DNA of 64,000 nucleotides. It comes from Marinifilum sp. N1E240. Lineage in GTDB: Bacteria; Bacteroidota; Bacteroidia; Bacteroidales; Marinifilaceae. The notes below the pieces were generated by a model, which saw only the letters and a list, made by a program, of their open reading frames with translations, had not been told where the DNA came from and did no database searches. This document shows, piece by piece, positions 45,149-54,639 of this stretch; within the stretch, counting starts at the first letter, position 1, and each line of letters starts with the position of its first letter. The stretch lies in assembly GCF_009295825.1 (NCBI RefSeq), contig NZ_WHKF01000001.1:895088-959087 (forward strand). Reading direction: 5' to 3'. Position numbers and translations under genes: made by a program.

Positions 45149-46762
45149 ATGTGGAAAACACTATTTTCTTTTTTCAGCTTACTTTTTCTGTTTTGTACCA
45201 TTTCATATGGTCAAAATGATTCTCTTGATTATCAATTTAAATTAGCAGATAAATACTTGCTTAAAAAGGATAGTATTATACAAGCGAAAAAGAATAAATT
45301 GGAAATTTTATTTGACTCACTTCAATTTTATAAAAGTTCGCAGAATACCGAAGAAGAATTTAAACTACAGGTTAAAATGACAAAGGAATATGAATCCTTT
45401 GTATACGATTCTGCCTTTCATTATGGAACCCAGGCAATAAAAACAGCTTATAAATTAAAGCAGCCTAAAAAAATTGCTGAAGCAAAAACCAATATCGCAC
45501 TAATTTTATTGTTGAAGGGATTGTTTAAAGAAACTATCGATACCTTAGAAACAATAAATCCTAAAGTCTTAGATATAAATAAACGCATTCAATATTATTC
45601 GGTTGCATACAGATCTTATTATGACCTTTCCAATTCCAGATGGGGATATTATCAGCCCAAATATAGAGAAATAGGTCACAAATATTGTGAAAAGATATAT
45701 GAGGAAGGAGATCCTAATTCGTTTGATTACCTTCTGGCTAAAGGCTTGAATAGTTTGATTATTGGGAGTAATAGAGAGGCAATTTCATACTATGAAAAAT
45801 TGGTCAATGAGTACGAATTAACTTCACATCAATCAGCCATTTGCAATTGTGGGTTAGGAATTGCTTATTCGCGTTTCTTCGAGAATGATAAGGCAATGTA
45901 TTATCTATTAAAAGCAACAATTGATGATATAAAATCCGCAACGACTGAAACAGTGGCAGCAAAGGTATTGGCAGAACTTTTACATTACGATGGAAGAGTA
46001 GAGGAAGCTTATAAATTCATTGAACATGCTCAGAAGGATGCAGGTTTTTTCGGAAGTCATGCACGAAGATTAGAAATTTCATATATCAAGCCAGACATTG
46101 AAGCTGCCATGTTGAATAAGGTGGAAAAAGAGAAGGATTTAATGTTTTCTGTTGCCATTATAATTTTCATTTTATCCATTGTAATTGTTTCATTTATTGT
46201 AATTGTATACAAACAATTAAGAGAGATTCGAAAAGCTAGAAAGGAAGTTCTTACTGCAAATGAGAATCTTCAGGAAGTAAATGATATGCTCCGAGAGGTA
46301 AGTAAAATTAAGGAGGAGTACGTAGGATATTATTTCAATTTTAGTTCTCAGTTTATTGAGAAAATTGAAACCATGAAAAAAGCCATTTCTCGACAGTTAA
46401 TGACCAAGCAGTACGATACCATTGAAATGGAATTGAAGAATTACAATTCGAAGAAAGAACGTCAGAATTTGTTCGAAGATTTTGATAGAATATTCTTAAA
46501 ATTATTCCCCGATTTTGTAAACCGATTCAATCAACTTTTCAGCGAAGAAAATAAAATATCATTAAAAGATTCCCAAAGTTTAAATACTGATTTGCGAATA
46601 TTTGCTCTCATTCGTTTAGGCATAAACGACAATGAAAAAATTGCTAGTATTCTCAACTTCTCGGTAAATACTATCTACACCTACAAAACAAAAATTAAGA
46701 ACCGAGCTTTGGTTCCAAATGAGGAATTTGACGCAAAAATAATGGAAATTAAATCGGTTTAA
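45149..46762 (+). CDS. TPR / DUF6377-type membrane regulator with HTH
   Basis: A 537-aa protein. The signal peptide (about 1-21, ending SYG-Q) is followed by a helical TPR-like periplasmic region (about 60-300), one transmembrane helix (about 333-355), a coiled coil (about 360-400) and a C-terminal cytosolic domain. The latter ends in a LuxR-like helix-turn-helix: DLRIFALIRLGINDNEKIAS, then ILNFSVNTIYTYKTKIKNRA. Bacteroidota use this one-protein form to sense envelope signals and control nearby sus genes. Its position directly upstream of susC and on the same strand makes it the likely regulator of the locus. Confidence 0.85.
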   Translation: MWKTLFSFFSLLFLFCTISYGQNDSLDYQFKLADKYLLKKDSIIQAKKNKLEILFDSLQFYKSSQNTEEEFKLQVKMTKEYESFVYDSAFHYGTQAIKTAYKLKQPKKIAEAKTNIALILLLKGLFKETIDTLETINPKVLDINKRIQYYSVAYRSYYDLSNSRWGYYQPKYREIGHKYCEKIYEEGDPNSFDYLLAKGLNSLIIGSNREAISYYEKLVNEYELTSHQSAICNCGLGIAYSRFFENDKAMYYLLKATIDDIKSATTETVAAKVLAELLHYDGRVEEAYKFIEHAQKDAGFFGSHARRLEISYIKPDIEAAMLNKVEKEKDLMFSVAIIIFILSIVIVSFIVIVYKQLREIRKARKEVLTANENLQEVNDMLREVSKIKEEYVGYYFNFSSQFIEKIETMKKAISRQLMTKQYDTIEMELKNYNSKKERQNLFEDFDRIFLKLFPDFVNRFNQLFSEENKISLKDSQSLNTDLRIFALIRLGINDNEKIASILNFSVNTIYTYKTKIKNRALVPNEEFDAKIMEIKSV

Positions 46763-47050
46763 GTCAATATTACATCAATATATCGTCTATATTTTCTTGA
46801 TTGTGCATTTTGTGTAATGTGCAGTAGGTCAGTATGAATTCATTTTTAGAATTCTTTTATTATCTATATTTCTTATAGGTATTTAGTAATTCAATGTGTC
46901 CGTAAGTTTCTTTGACCTTCGAAATTAAAATATCATTTCCTGCAGGATGATTTTAGTTTCGACCGGAAATGGGAAATCGGTTTTGAATACATCAAATTAT
47001 GCTTCTAAACGAAGCTGACGCGTGAAGTACTAACTCTATTAAAAAGAATT

Positions 47051-49978
47051 ATGAAAAAATTATTATTGTTGTTTTGGGCTGTGTTCCTTTCTATAGGGAT
47101 TTTTGCTCAAACTCAGGAAATAAATGGAAAGGTGTTGGATGCGTCCAATGGAGAACCTTTACCAGGAGTTTCCGTTGTTGTAAAAGGTACAACTACAGGT
47201 ACTGCAACAAGTCTTGATGGAGATTTTTCTCTTTCAGCCGATAAAGGTCAAATTCTTATTTTCTCTTTTGTTGGATACATTAATCAGGAAATTGCAATAG
47301 GTACAACCGAAAACGTTGAAGTACTGCTGGAGCCAGATGTTATGAATCTGGAACAGGTTGTTGTTGTTGGTTATGGAATCCAAAAGAAAAAGGATAAAAC
47401 TGGTGCAGTTATGAATATTGGAGCAGATGATCTTCAACAAGGAGTTCTTCAGGATCCTATTCAGGGAATAATGGGTAAAGTTGCCGGTGTAAACATTACC
47501 AAAAAAGGTGGCGATCCAAATGCAGGATTTAATGTTCAGATTCGTGGTACCGCTGGATTCTTCTCAGGTACTTCTCCTTTATATGTTGTTGACGGAGTTC
47601 CTGGTGTTGATCCAACAACCATTTCAGTGGAAGATATTGAGTCTTTTAATGTCTTGAAAGATGCCTCTTCGGCGGCAATTTATGGATCTCGTGGTGCTAC
47701 GGGTGTTATCCTTATTACTACAAAGCAAGGAAAGCGCAATCAGAAAGGCAAAATCTCTTATTCGGGGTATATTTCTTCTGATATTGTTGCCAATGAATTG
47801 GATTTGCTGAATGCTGACGAAATTAGACAATATGCAAGCGAGAATAGCTTAACACTTGATGACGGCGGAGCTGATACCGATTGGCAGGATGAAGTATTTC
47901 GTACAGGAATGTCTCAATCCCATAATGTTTCAATGAGTGGTGGTGGAGAAGATCATACCTACCGAGCAAGTATTGGCTATACCAACTTTGATGGTGTTGT
48001 AAAAGGAACAGATAGAGAAAGAGCAATTGTTCGATTGAATGCTATGCAGAAAGGTATAAATGATAAGTTGACATTGAGTTTAAATTTATCGGGTACTTTT
48101 GAGAATAACAATTACGTACAGACAAGTGGAAATAATGGAGAAGCCGTTTTGTTTCAGACGTTCTCCAGAAATCCAACTTACCCGGTATACAATGCTGATG
48201 GATCTTATTTTGAAGTAAATGACTTTGAAAACTCCAATCCTCTTGCCTTAATCAATCAGATTCAAAATGAGCGCGATGCTAAAAGATATTTAGCAAATGC
48301 TAAGGCAGATTTTGAGATTGTAGATGGTTTGGTTGCTGGAATGAATGTGAGTTATCGAAAAGATGATGATGAGACTTGGTTTCACCGTCCTTCCTATCAA
48401 ATCACATCAAGTGATGGTGGATATGCAAGAAGAAGTTACAATAACAATGAGACCAAAATGATGGAAGCTACCATTAAATACAACAGAGTGTTTAAAGAAA
48501 AGCACAATGTGAATTTATTGGGAGGATATTCATGGCAGGAAGATAAAAGAACGAGCTTTGCCGCGCAAGGAAGAGATTTACTTTCGGATGATGTTAATGC
48601 TGATAATCTTAGGTTTGCAAATGACGTTTTACCGCAGGATATAGAATCTTGGAAAGAGAGAAGTCGTTTGATTTCATTTATTGGTAGAGCTGTTTACAAC
48701 TACAATTCTAAATACTATTTTACAACTACAATTCGTCGCGATGGATCTTCAAGATTTGGAGCAAATAACGAATGGGGATGGTTCCCATCTTTCTCAACAG
48801 CATGGGATATTTCAAGTGAGAATTTTATGGATAATGCTAGCTGGCTTGATCAATTAAAGTTGAGAGTTGGTTATGGTGTTACCGGTAATCAGGAAATTGG
48901 TAATTATCACGATATCGCTCGTATTGGAACCGGTGGAAGAACTTTAGATCCTACTACAGGTGAAGAAACTCTTGTAATTCAGCAATCGAGTAATGCTAAC
49001 CCAGATTTGAAATGGGAAGAGAATAGAGAGTGGAACTTTGGTTTAGATTTCTCTTTGTTTAATAACAAACTAACAGGTTCGATTGATTATTACGATAAAA
49101 CTACCGACGATTTATTAGCTGAATATGCAGTTCCTGTTCCTCCAAACAGATACGATAGAATCTATGCAAATGCTGGAGAAATTAGCAATAAAGGTTTAGA
49201 GATCAATTTAACTGCAAACCCTATTCGTACTGATAATTTCACTTGGAAATCAACCTATTCATTTTCTACCAACAAGCAGGAAGTAGTTTCCTTATCCGAT
49301 AATAAATATTCATTGGATAACATGCATACATCATGGATTAGTGGTAGAGGAATGGTTGGTGTTTGGACTCAGCTAATTGAACCAGGACGCGAGTTAGGAA
49401 CTTTCTATGGCTGGAAAAATGCTGGAATCGATCAGAATGGACAGTGGTTGTTCTATGATAAAGATGGAAACATTACCAAGGAACAAAGAGATGAAGACCG
49501 ACAAGTAATTGGTCATGCATTACCTGATTTTACAATGAGCTGGACCAACCAGTTCACATATAAAAACTGGGATTTGAATTTCTCATTAAGAGCAGTAGTT
49601 GGTGGTGATGTACTTAACGTTACCCGAATGATTCTAGGTAATCCAAATATGCTGCCAAATAGAAATGCATTGAAAGATGCAATGAAATTGGCTCCGATTC
49701 TTTCGGATGCTCCTAAATTCTCTGATTATTATATAGAAGATGGATCATTCCTTCGTTTAGACAACATCACATTGGGATACAATCTAGATGTGGATAAAAT
49801 TAGCTGGTTAAGTAATTGTCGATTCTATGTTAGTTCGAACAACTTGTTCACACTTACCAATTATTCAGGTATCGATCCTGAATCAAGTTATGGTGGGTAT
49901 CAGAACTTAGGTTTGGATATGTATGATGTTTATCCTAAAACCAAAACCTTCACTTTTGGAATGAAAGTAGGTTTTTAA
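47051..49978 (+). CDS. susC: SusC-type TonB-dependent outer-membrane transporter
   Basis: A 975-aa outer-membrane importer. The signal peptide ends IFA-Q. A carboxypeptidase-regulatory-like domain (about 22-97: QEINGKVLDASNGEPLPGVS) is followed by the TonB-box-like QVVVVGYGIQKKKDKTGAV and a plug (about 115-230, with SPLYVVDGVPGVDP and DASSAAIYGSRGATGVILIT). A 22-strand barrel runs to the end, closing in KTKTFTFGMKVGF. It imports oligosaccharides handed over by the SusD lipoprotein encoded next. The downstream GH97 gene points to alpha-glucans such as starch or maltodextrins. Confidence 0.96.
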   Translation: MKKLLLLFWAVFLSIGIFAQTQEINGKVLDASNGEPLPGVSVVVKGTTTGTATSLDGDFSLSADKGQILIFSFVGYINQEIAIGTTENVEVLLEPDVMNLEQVVVVGYGIQKKKDKTGAVMNIGADDLQQGVLQDPIQGIMGKVAGVNITKKGGDPNAGFNVQIRGTAGFFSGTSPLYVVDGVPGVDPTTISVEDIESFNVLKDASSAAIYGSRGATGVILITTKQGKRNQKGKISYSGYISSDIVANELDLLNADEIRQYASENSLTLDDGGADTDWQDEVFRTGMSQSHNVSMSGGGEDHTYRASIGYTNFDGVVKGTDRERAIVRLNAMQKGINDKLTLSLNLSGTFENNNYVQTSGNNGEAVLFQTFSRNPTYPVYNADGSYFEVNDFENSNPLALINQIQNERDAKRYLANAKADFEIVDGLVAGMNVSYRKDDDETWFHRPSYQITSSDGGYARRSYNNNETKMMEATIKYNRVFKEKHNVNLLGGYSWQEDKRTSFAAQGRDLLSDDVNADNLRFANDVLPQDIESWKERSRLISFIGRAVYNYNSKYYFTTTIRRDGSSRFGANNEWGWFPSFSTAWDISSENFMDNASWLDQLKLRVGYGVTGNQEIGNYHDIARIGTGGRTLDPTTGEETLVIQQSSNANPDLKWEENREWNFGLDFSLFNNKLTGSIDYYDKTTDDLLAEYAVPVPPNRYDRIYANAGEISNKGLEINLTANPIRTDNFTWKSTYSFSTNKQEVVSLSDNKYSLDNMHTSWISGRGMVGVWTQLIEPGRELGTFYGWKNAGIDQNGQWLFYDKDGNITKEQRDEDRQVIGHALPDFTMSWTNQFTYKNWDLNFSLRAVVGGDVLNVTRMILGNPNMLPNRNALKDAMKLAPILSDAPKFSDYYIEDGSFLRLDNITLGYNLDVDKISWLSNCRFYVSSNNLFTLTNYSGIDPESSYGGYQNLGLDMYDVYPKTKTFTFGMKVGF

Positions 49979-50044
49979 GGAGAAGTAATTTACATGAATT
50001 GAAAATCTCAGGAATGGGATTTATTTCAAAGCTTAACTAGAAAA

Positions 50045-51529
50045 ATGAACAAGATGAAAATAAAAATAGTTGGTCTTTTTGCCATACTCGCTTTGTTTGC
50101 ATCGTGTACCGATTTAAACGATCAAGTATACAGCGAACTCTTGGCAGATGAATATCCTGAGAATGAAACTCAGGCACAGTTAATCACAAATAATGCCTAC
50201 TCACAATTGCAATCGCATATCGATGGTGGCTGGTGGTTTGCACAGGAAATTACATCCGATCTTATTGTTGCTCCTACTCGTGGTTCCGATTGGGATGATG
50301 GTGGAAAATGGAGAGCTCTACACACTCACACATGGGATAACAATCATGAATATGTAAACAACATGTGGCGTAATTTTTACAATGGTGTTACGGAATGTAA
50401 TAAGGCAATTGAGTATTTGGGAGATGCCGAAGCTTCTAAAAATGCTGTGGCACAAATGAAAGTATTGCGTGCCTATTATTACTATTTGTTAATCGATAAC
50501 TATGGCGATGTACCTTACGTTACAAGTTTTGCTGACGCACCTGCTGAACCAGAGAAAGTAAGTCGTGCTACGGTTTTTAATAACATTATCGCAGATATCG
50601 AAAGTGTATTTAATGATTTGTCTGGATCTTCTACGAGTTCTGTAAACCAGTATACTGCCTATGCTTTATTGGCAAAATTATACTTAAATGCTGAAGTATT
50701 CACAGGAACTGCAATGTGGGATAAATGTGAAGAGTATTGTGATTTAATTATTGCAGGACCATACAGTTTGGAATCGAATAGACTGGGTGCTTTTGTTACT
50801 GAAAATCAAAATTCACCAGAGAACATTTTTACTGTTCCTTATGATGAGGATAACTACCAGGGATTTATTCTTCACCGTAGAACTTTGCATTACACGAATA
50901 CAACAACTTTTAATGCCAAAACAACTTTCTGGAATGGCTTCTGTGCTCAGGAAAGATTGGTTGAATTGTTTGAGGATGCCGATCAGCGTAAAGCAGGTTT
51001 ATTATTAGGACAGCAGTATTCATCAACTGGTGAAATGCTGGTAGATACTGATGCAGGTAATGCGCCGGTAATTTTCACTAAAGAAGTACCAGCCTTACGA
51101 ATGGACGCTTCTTATTCATCTGAAGAAATTCGTTTCTCAGGAGCTCGTATGGTAAAGTTCGAAATTAAGAGTGGCGTTAAGGATAACCTGAGTAATGATC
51201 TTCCTATTTTCCGTTTAGCAGATTTCAAGTTGATGAAAGCGGAGTGTGAACTAAGAAAAACAGGAGGAAGTTTGGCTATCGCAAAAGCTGAAATTAATGA
51301 TATCAGAACTATTGCTGGCGCGACAATCTGGGATAATGCTGATATCACATTGGACAATCTTCTAGCTGAAAGAGGTAGAGAAATGTGGTGTGAGGCGCAT
51401 CGTCGTCAGGATTTAATTCGCTTTGGGAAATTTACAGATTCATGGTGGGAAAAATCACCTGATACCGAGACGAATTATTTGTTTCCGATACCTCAATGGG
51501 CGATCGATAGTAACGCAAATTTGAACTAA
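50045..51529 (+). CDS. susD: SusD-type glycan-binding lipoprotein
   Basis: A 494-aa surface lipoprotein (lipobox LFASC, Cys about 21). It carries SusD-like domains: N-terminal TPR-like helices (AQLITNNAYSQLQSH), then YYYYLLIDNYGDVPYV, and the C-terminal RagB/SusD part with LKMT-type words (FRLADFKLMKAECELRKTGG; AERGREMWCEAHRRQDLIRF). It caps the SusC pore and binds the sugar chain. Typical in length and position. Confidence 0.95.
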   Translation: MNKMKIKIVGLFAILALFASCTDLNDQVYSELLADEYPENETQAQLITNNAYSQLQSHIDGGWWFAQEITSDLIVAPTRGSDWDDGGKWRALHTHTWDNNHEYVNNMWRNFYNGVTECNKAIEYLGDAEASKNAVAQMKVLRAYYYYLLIDNYGDVPYVTSFADAPAEPEKVSRATVFNNIIADIESVFNDLSGSSTSSVNQYTAYALLAKLYLNAEVFTGTAMWDKCEEYCDLIIAGPYSLESNRLGAFVTENQNSPENIFTVPYDEDNYQGFILHRRTLHYTNTTTFNAKTTFWNGFCAQERLVELFEDADQRKAGLLLGQQYSSTGEMLVDTDAGNAPVIFTKEVPALRMDASYSSEEIRFSGARMVKFEIKSGVKDNLSNDLPIFRLADFKLMKAECELRKTGGSLAIAKAEINDIRTIAGATIWDNADITLDNLLAERGREMWCEAHRRQDLIRFGKFTDSWWEKSPDTETNYLFPIPQWAIDSNANLN

Positions 51530-51562
51530 TGGTGGAATCACCAATTGAAAAATAATTTAGAA

Positions 51563-52267
51563 ATGAATAAATTATCAATAATACTAATAGCCATTTTCGC
51601 AAGTGTTAGTTTTACCTCTTGCGATGATGAAGTAGATGCTCCAAATGTTTTGGAAATCTACAATGGATACTATATTTCTGGTGATGCTACACCTTTTTCG
51701 GGACTTGAAACTGGTGGTGGAATGGTTGCCGGAAATGTAGTAGGACAAGCCACTAAATTTTTGGATTTAAGCAATGGGAATATTGTAATTACTCATGAAA
51801 ACAATTCTACAGCAGAACAGCCAAATACAACCAGTTTTGGTTTGAATTCAGCTGATGAATTGGTTATCGATGGAGATGTAATAAACTTTGCTGAAACAGC
51901 TGGCAAGTACTTTTTTAGAATTGACACCACTGCTAAATCAATTTCTCATGTAGCAATTGAAAGCTGGGGAGCGATTGGAAGTGCAACTCCAGGAGGCTGG
52001 GGAGAGGATACTAATATGACCTTGGAATCTTCGGATAATGGAGAGTACATCTATACCGTAACAGTAGATTTGATTGGAGGCGAATGGTTAAAATTCAGAG
52101 CCAATGATCAATGGGCACCTCAATTTGGAGTTGTAGATGGAAGTTTATCATTGCGATTGTTCGATTCAGAATCTGATCCGGGATCTATTCAGGTTCCTGA
52201 GAGTGGCAATTACACAATCAAGTTGATTTTGGGAACCAAATTCGACTATGAATTAAAAAAGAATTAA
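51563..52267 (+). CDS. SusE/SusF-like starch-binding lipoprotein, short form
   Basis: A 234-aa surface lipoprotein; start set at ATG 51563 (MNKLSIIL) rather than the TTG at 51545. Lipobox FTSC (Cys about 20). After a linker region, one carbohydrate-binding module is visible at about 120-230. Its words HVAIESWGAIGSATPGGWGE and GGEWLKFRANDQWAPQFG match the aromatic-rich starch-binding modules of SusE and SusF. Those proteins normally have two or three modules. This one has one, perhaps plus a degenerate N-terminal domain. Confidence 0.82.
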   Translation: MNKLSIILIAIFASVSFTSCDDEVDAPNVLEIYNGYYISGDATPFSGLETGGGMVAGNVVGQATKFLDLSNGNIVITHENNSTAEQPNTTSFGLNSADELVIDGDVINFAETAGKYFFRIDTTAKSISHVAIESWGAIGSATPGGWGEDTNMTLESSDNGEYIYTVTVDLIGGEWLKFRANDQWAPQFGVVDGSLSLRLFDSESDPGSIQVPESGNYTIKLILGTKFDYELKKN

Positions 52268-52342
52268 ATCTGTTGAAAGACAATTTAACAAAGCATTTCA
52301 CCGTATTAGCCTTAGGTGAGATAAATTAGAAATTTTAGTTAG

Positions 52343-52371
52343 GGATGTTCGTCTTTTAACGGCGAACATCC
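52343..52371 (+). promoter_or_regulatory. Intercistronic hairpin between the SusE-like gene and susB
   Basis: GGATGTTCG (52343-52351) and CGAACATCC (52363-52371) form a 9-bp stem with an 11-base loop and no T-tract. It could be a processing site, a partial terminator or a protector of the susCD messenger 3' end. Confidence 0.6.
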
Positions 52372-52439
52372 TAAATTTATAGTCCGGTGGTTCATAAACC
52401 ATTAGGATTTTTTCAGTTTTATTTAAGTATCAACCAACT

Positions 52440-54515
52440 ATGAATTTGAGATCAATTCTTTATGCATTTCTGGGAGTGATGTTATTTGCATCATGTTCCA
52501 ATGGAAAAATGGACACCACAGTAAAATCGCCTGATGGAAAAATTGGGCTTGAGTTTGTCATGCAGGAAGGACAAGCTGTTTACAATGTAACTTTTAACGG
52601 AAAGTCAATTATTGAACCTTCAAAAATGGCTTTCGATTTTAAAAACTTACCATCTATCGAAAAAGGATGGAAGATTGTGAATACTCAAAGCATGTCAAGT
52701 AATACTACTTGGGAAATGCAATGGGGTGAGAAAAGAACTGTTACGGATAATTACAACAAATTGAAATTATCTTTAGAAGAGGAAAAAGCGCCACATCGTA
52801 AAATGAACATTGTGTTTAAAGTTTATAACGATGGACTAGGTTTCCGTTATGAATTTCCTGAGCAGGAAGCAATGAAAGAGGTGATGATTACCGAAGAGAG
52901 AACTCAGTTTAATCTTACTGGTGATCACAAAGTATGGTGGATTCCTGGTGATTGGGATATTTACGAGCACCTATATCATACTACGAATTTTACAGGTATT
53001 AATGCTACTGAATTGCGAAATAACGACAATCTTGCTCAAACTTCTATTCCTGTGAATGCAGTTAATACACCAGTTACTATGAAAACAGCTGATGGTGTTT
53101 ATTTGAGTTTTCACGAAGCAAATCTAACTGATTATTCAGGAATGACCTTGAAAGTAAACAAGGAAGAATTGATGTTTGAAAGTAACCTGGTTGGATCGAA
53201 GAACAATGATTATAAGGTGAAAAGAAGCTTACCTTTTAATACCCCATGGAGAACCATTCAAATTGCTGAAAGTGCAGGATCTTTAATCGAATCAGATTTG
53301 ATTGTAAATTTAAATGAACCAAATAAAATTGGATCGGTAGATTATTTTAAGCCGATGAAATATGTTGGAATTTGGTGGGATATGCATGTTGGAACTAAAA
53401 GCTGGGATATGGCTAGTGGTAAACATGGTGCAACAACCGAATATGCTAAGGAATTAATCGATTTTGCAGCCGAAAATAATATTGGTGGTATTTTGGTTGA
53501 AGGATGGAATACTGGATGGGAACACTGGATTGGTTTCGAAGATCGTGAAGGTGTTTTTGATTTTGTAACTCCTTATAAAGATTATGATTTGGCTGAAGTT
53601 GTTCGTTACGGAAAGTCAAAAGGAGTGGAGTTGATCATGCATCATGAAACTTCAGCAGCTCCGAGAACTTACGATCAGCAAATGGATACAGCATACCATT
53701 TAATGAACTCTTTGGGAATTCATTCGGTTAAAACCGGCTATGTTGGTAAAATCATCCCTAAAGGAGAATTCCACCACGGACAGTGGATGGTAAATCATTA
53801 CCGAAGAGCTATTGTAAAAGGAGCAAAAAATAAGATTGCGATTAATGCTCATGAACCTATTAAAGCAACCGGTTTAAGAAGAACTTATCCGAATGCAATA
53901 GCACGTGAAGGACTTCGTGGACAAGAGTTTAATGCATGGGCAAGCGATGGTGGTAATCCTCCGGAACATCTACCAATTGTTGCATTTACAAGAATGTTAG
54001 CTGGTCCTATTGATTATACTCCTGGTATTTTCAATATCAAGTTAACACCTCACAAGCCAAATAACCAGGTGAATACAACCTTAGCACATCAGTTGGCTTT
54101 GTACGTTGTTTTAAATAGCCCAATTCAAATGGTTCCTGATTTGATTGAAAACTACAAAGGAAATGATGCATTCCAGTTCATTCGCGATGTTGCTGTAAAT
54201 TGGGAACAAACGAAAGTATTGAATGGTGAAATTGGTGACTTTGTTACCATAGCTCGTCAGGACAGAGAATCTAACAATTGGTTTGTGGGCGCTATTACTG
54301 ATGAGAATGAGCGCGACATGGAGATCCGTTTTGATTTTCTTCCAAAAGGAAAAGAGTATAAAGCAACTCTTTATATCGATGGAAAGAATGCTCATTGGGA
54401 TGAGAACCCAACAGAATATGAGATAAAAGAACAAACTGTAAATGCAGATTCAAACATGAAATTGCATTTAGCAGCTGGTGGTGGAGCAGCTATTAGTTTG
54501 ATAGAAGTAAAGTAG
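52440..54515 (+). CDS. susB: GH97 alpha-glucosidase, SusB-like inverting type
   Basis: A 691-aa exported glycoside hydrolase with a lipoprotein-like signal (LFASC, Cys about 20). An N-terminal beta-sandwich (about 25-280), a TIM barrel (about 290-590) and a C-terminal beta domain follow in order. Glu403 (in MHHETS), Glu472 (in NAHEP) and Glu496 (in RGQEF) have exactly the spacing of Glu439, Glu508 and Glu532 in Bacteroides SusB (69 and 24 residues). There they act as base, acid and calcium ligand. The retaining GH97 members lack this set. It releases glucose from maltooligosaccharides in the periplasm. Confidence 0.94.
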   Translation: MNLRSILYAFLGVMLFASCSNGKMDTTVKSPDGKIGLEFVMQEGQAVYNVTFNGKSIIEPSKMAFDFKNLPSIEKGWKIVNTQSMSSNTTWEMQWGEKRTVTDNYNKLKLSLEEEKAPHRKMNIVFKVYNDGLGFRYEFPEQEAMKEVMITEERTQFNLTGDHKVWWIPGDWDIYEHLYHTTNFTGINATELRNNDNLAQTSIPVNAVNTPVTMKTADGVYLSFHEANLTDYSGMTLKVNKEELMFESNLVGSKNNDYKVKRSLPFNTPWRTIQIAESAGSLIESDLIVNLNEPNKIGSVDYFKPMKYVGIWWDMHVGTKSWDMASGKHGATTEYAKELIDFAAENNIGGILVEGWNTGWEHWIGFEDREGVFDFVTPYKDYDLAEVVRYGKSKGVELIMHHETSAAPRTYDQQMDTAYHLMNSLGIHSVKTGYVGKIIPKGEFHHGQWMVNHYRRAIVKGAKNKIAINAHEPIKATGLRRTYPNAIAREGLRGQEFNAWASDGGNPPEHLPIVAFTRMLAGPIDYTPGIFNIKLTPHKPNNQVNTTLAHQLALYVVLNSPIQMVPDLIENYKGNDAFQFIRDVAVNWEQTKVLNGEIGDFVTIARQDRESNNWFVGAITDENERDMEIRFDFLPKGKEYKATLYIDGKNAHWDENPTEYEIKEQTVNADSNMKLHLAAGGGAAISLIEVK

Positions 54516-54536
54516 ATAAAACTTTAACAATATTTT

Positions 54537-54572
54537 AAGTGGTATTCCTTTAGGGGGATGCCACTTTTTTTG
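54537..54572 (+). terminator. Terminator of the sus locus
   Basis: AAGTGGTATTCC and GGATGCCACTT arms with a short T/G loop, then a run of T. Confidence 0.85.
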
Positions 54573-54639
54573 TAGCTTCACTTCATCAATTTTGAATACA
54601 TAAAAGTTGATATCCATACAAATTACAAATACTTATAAC

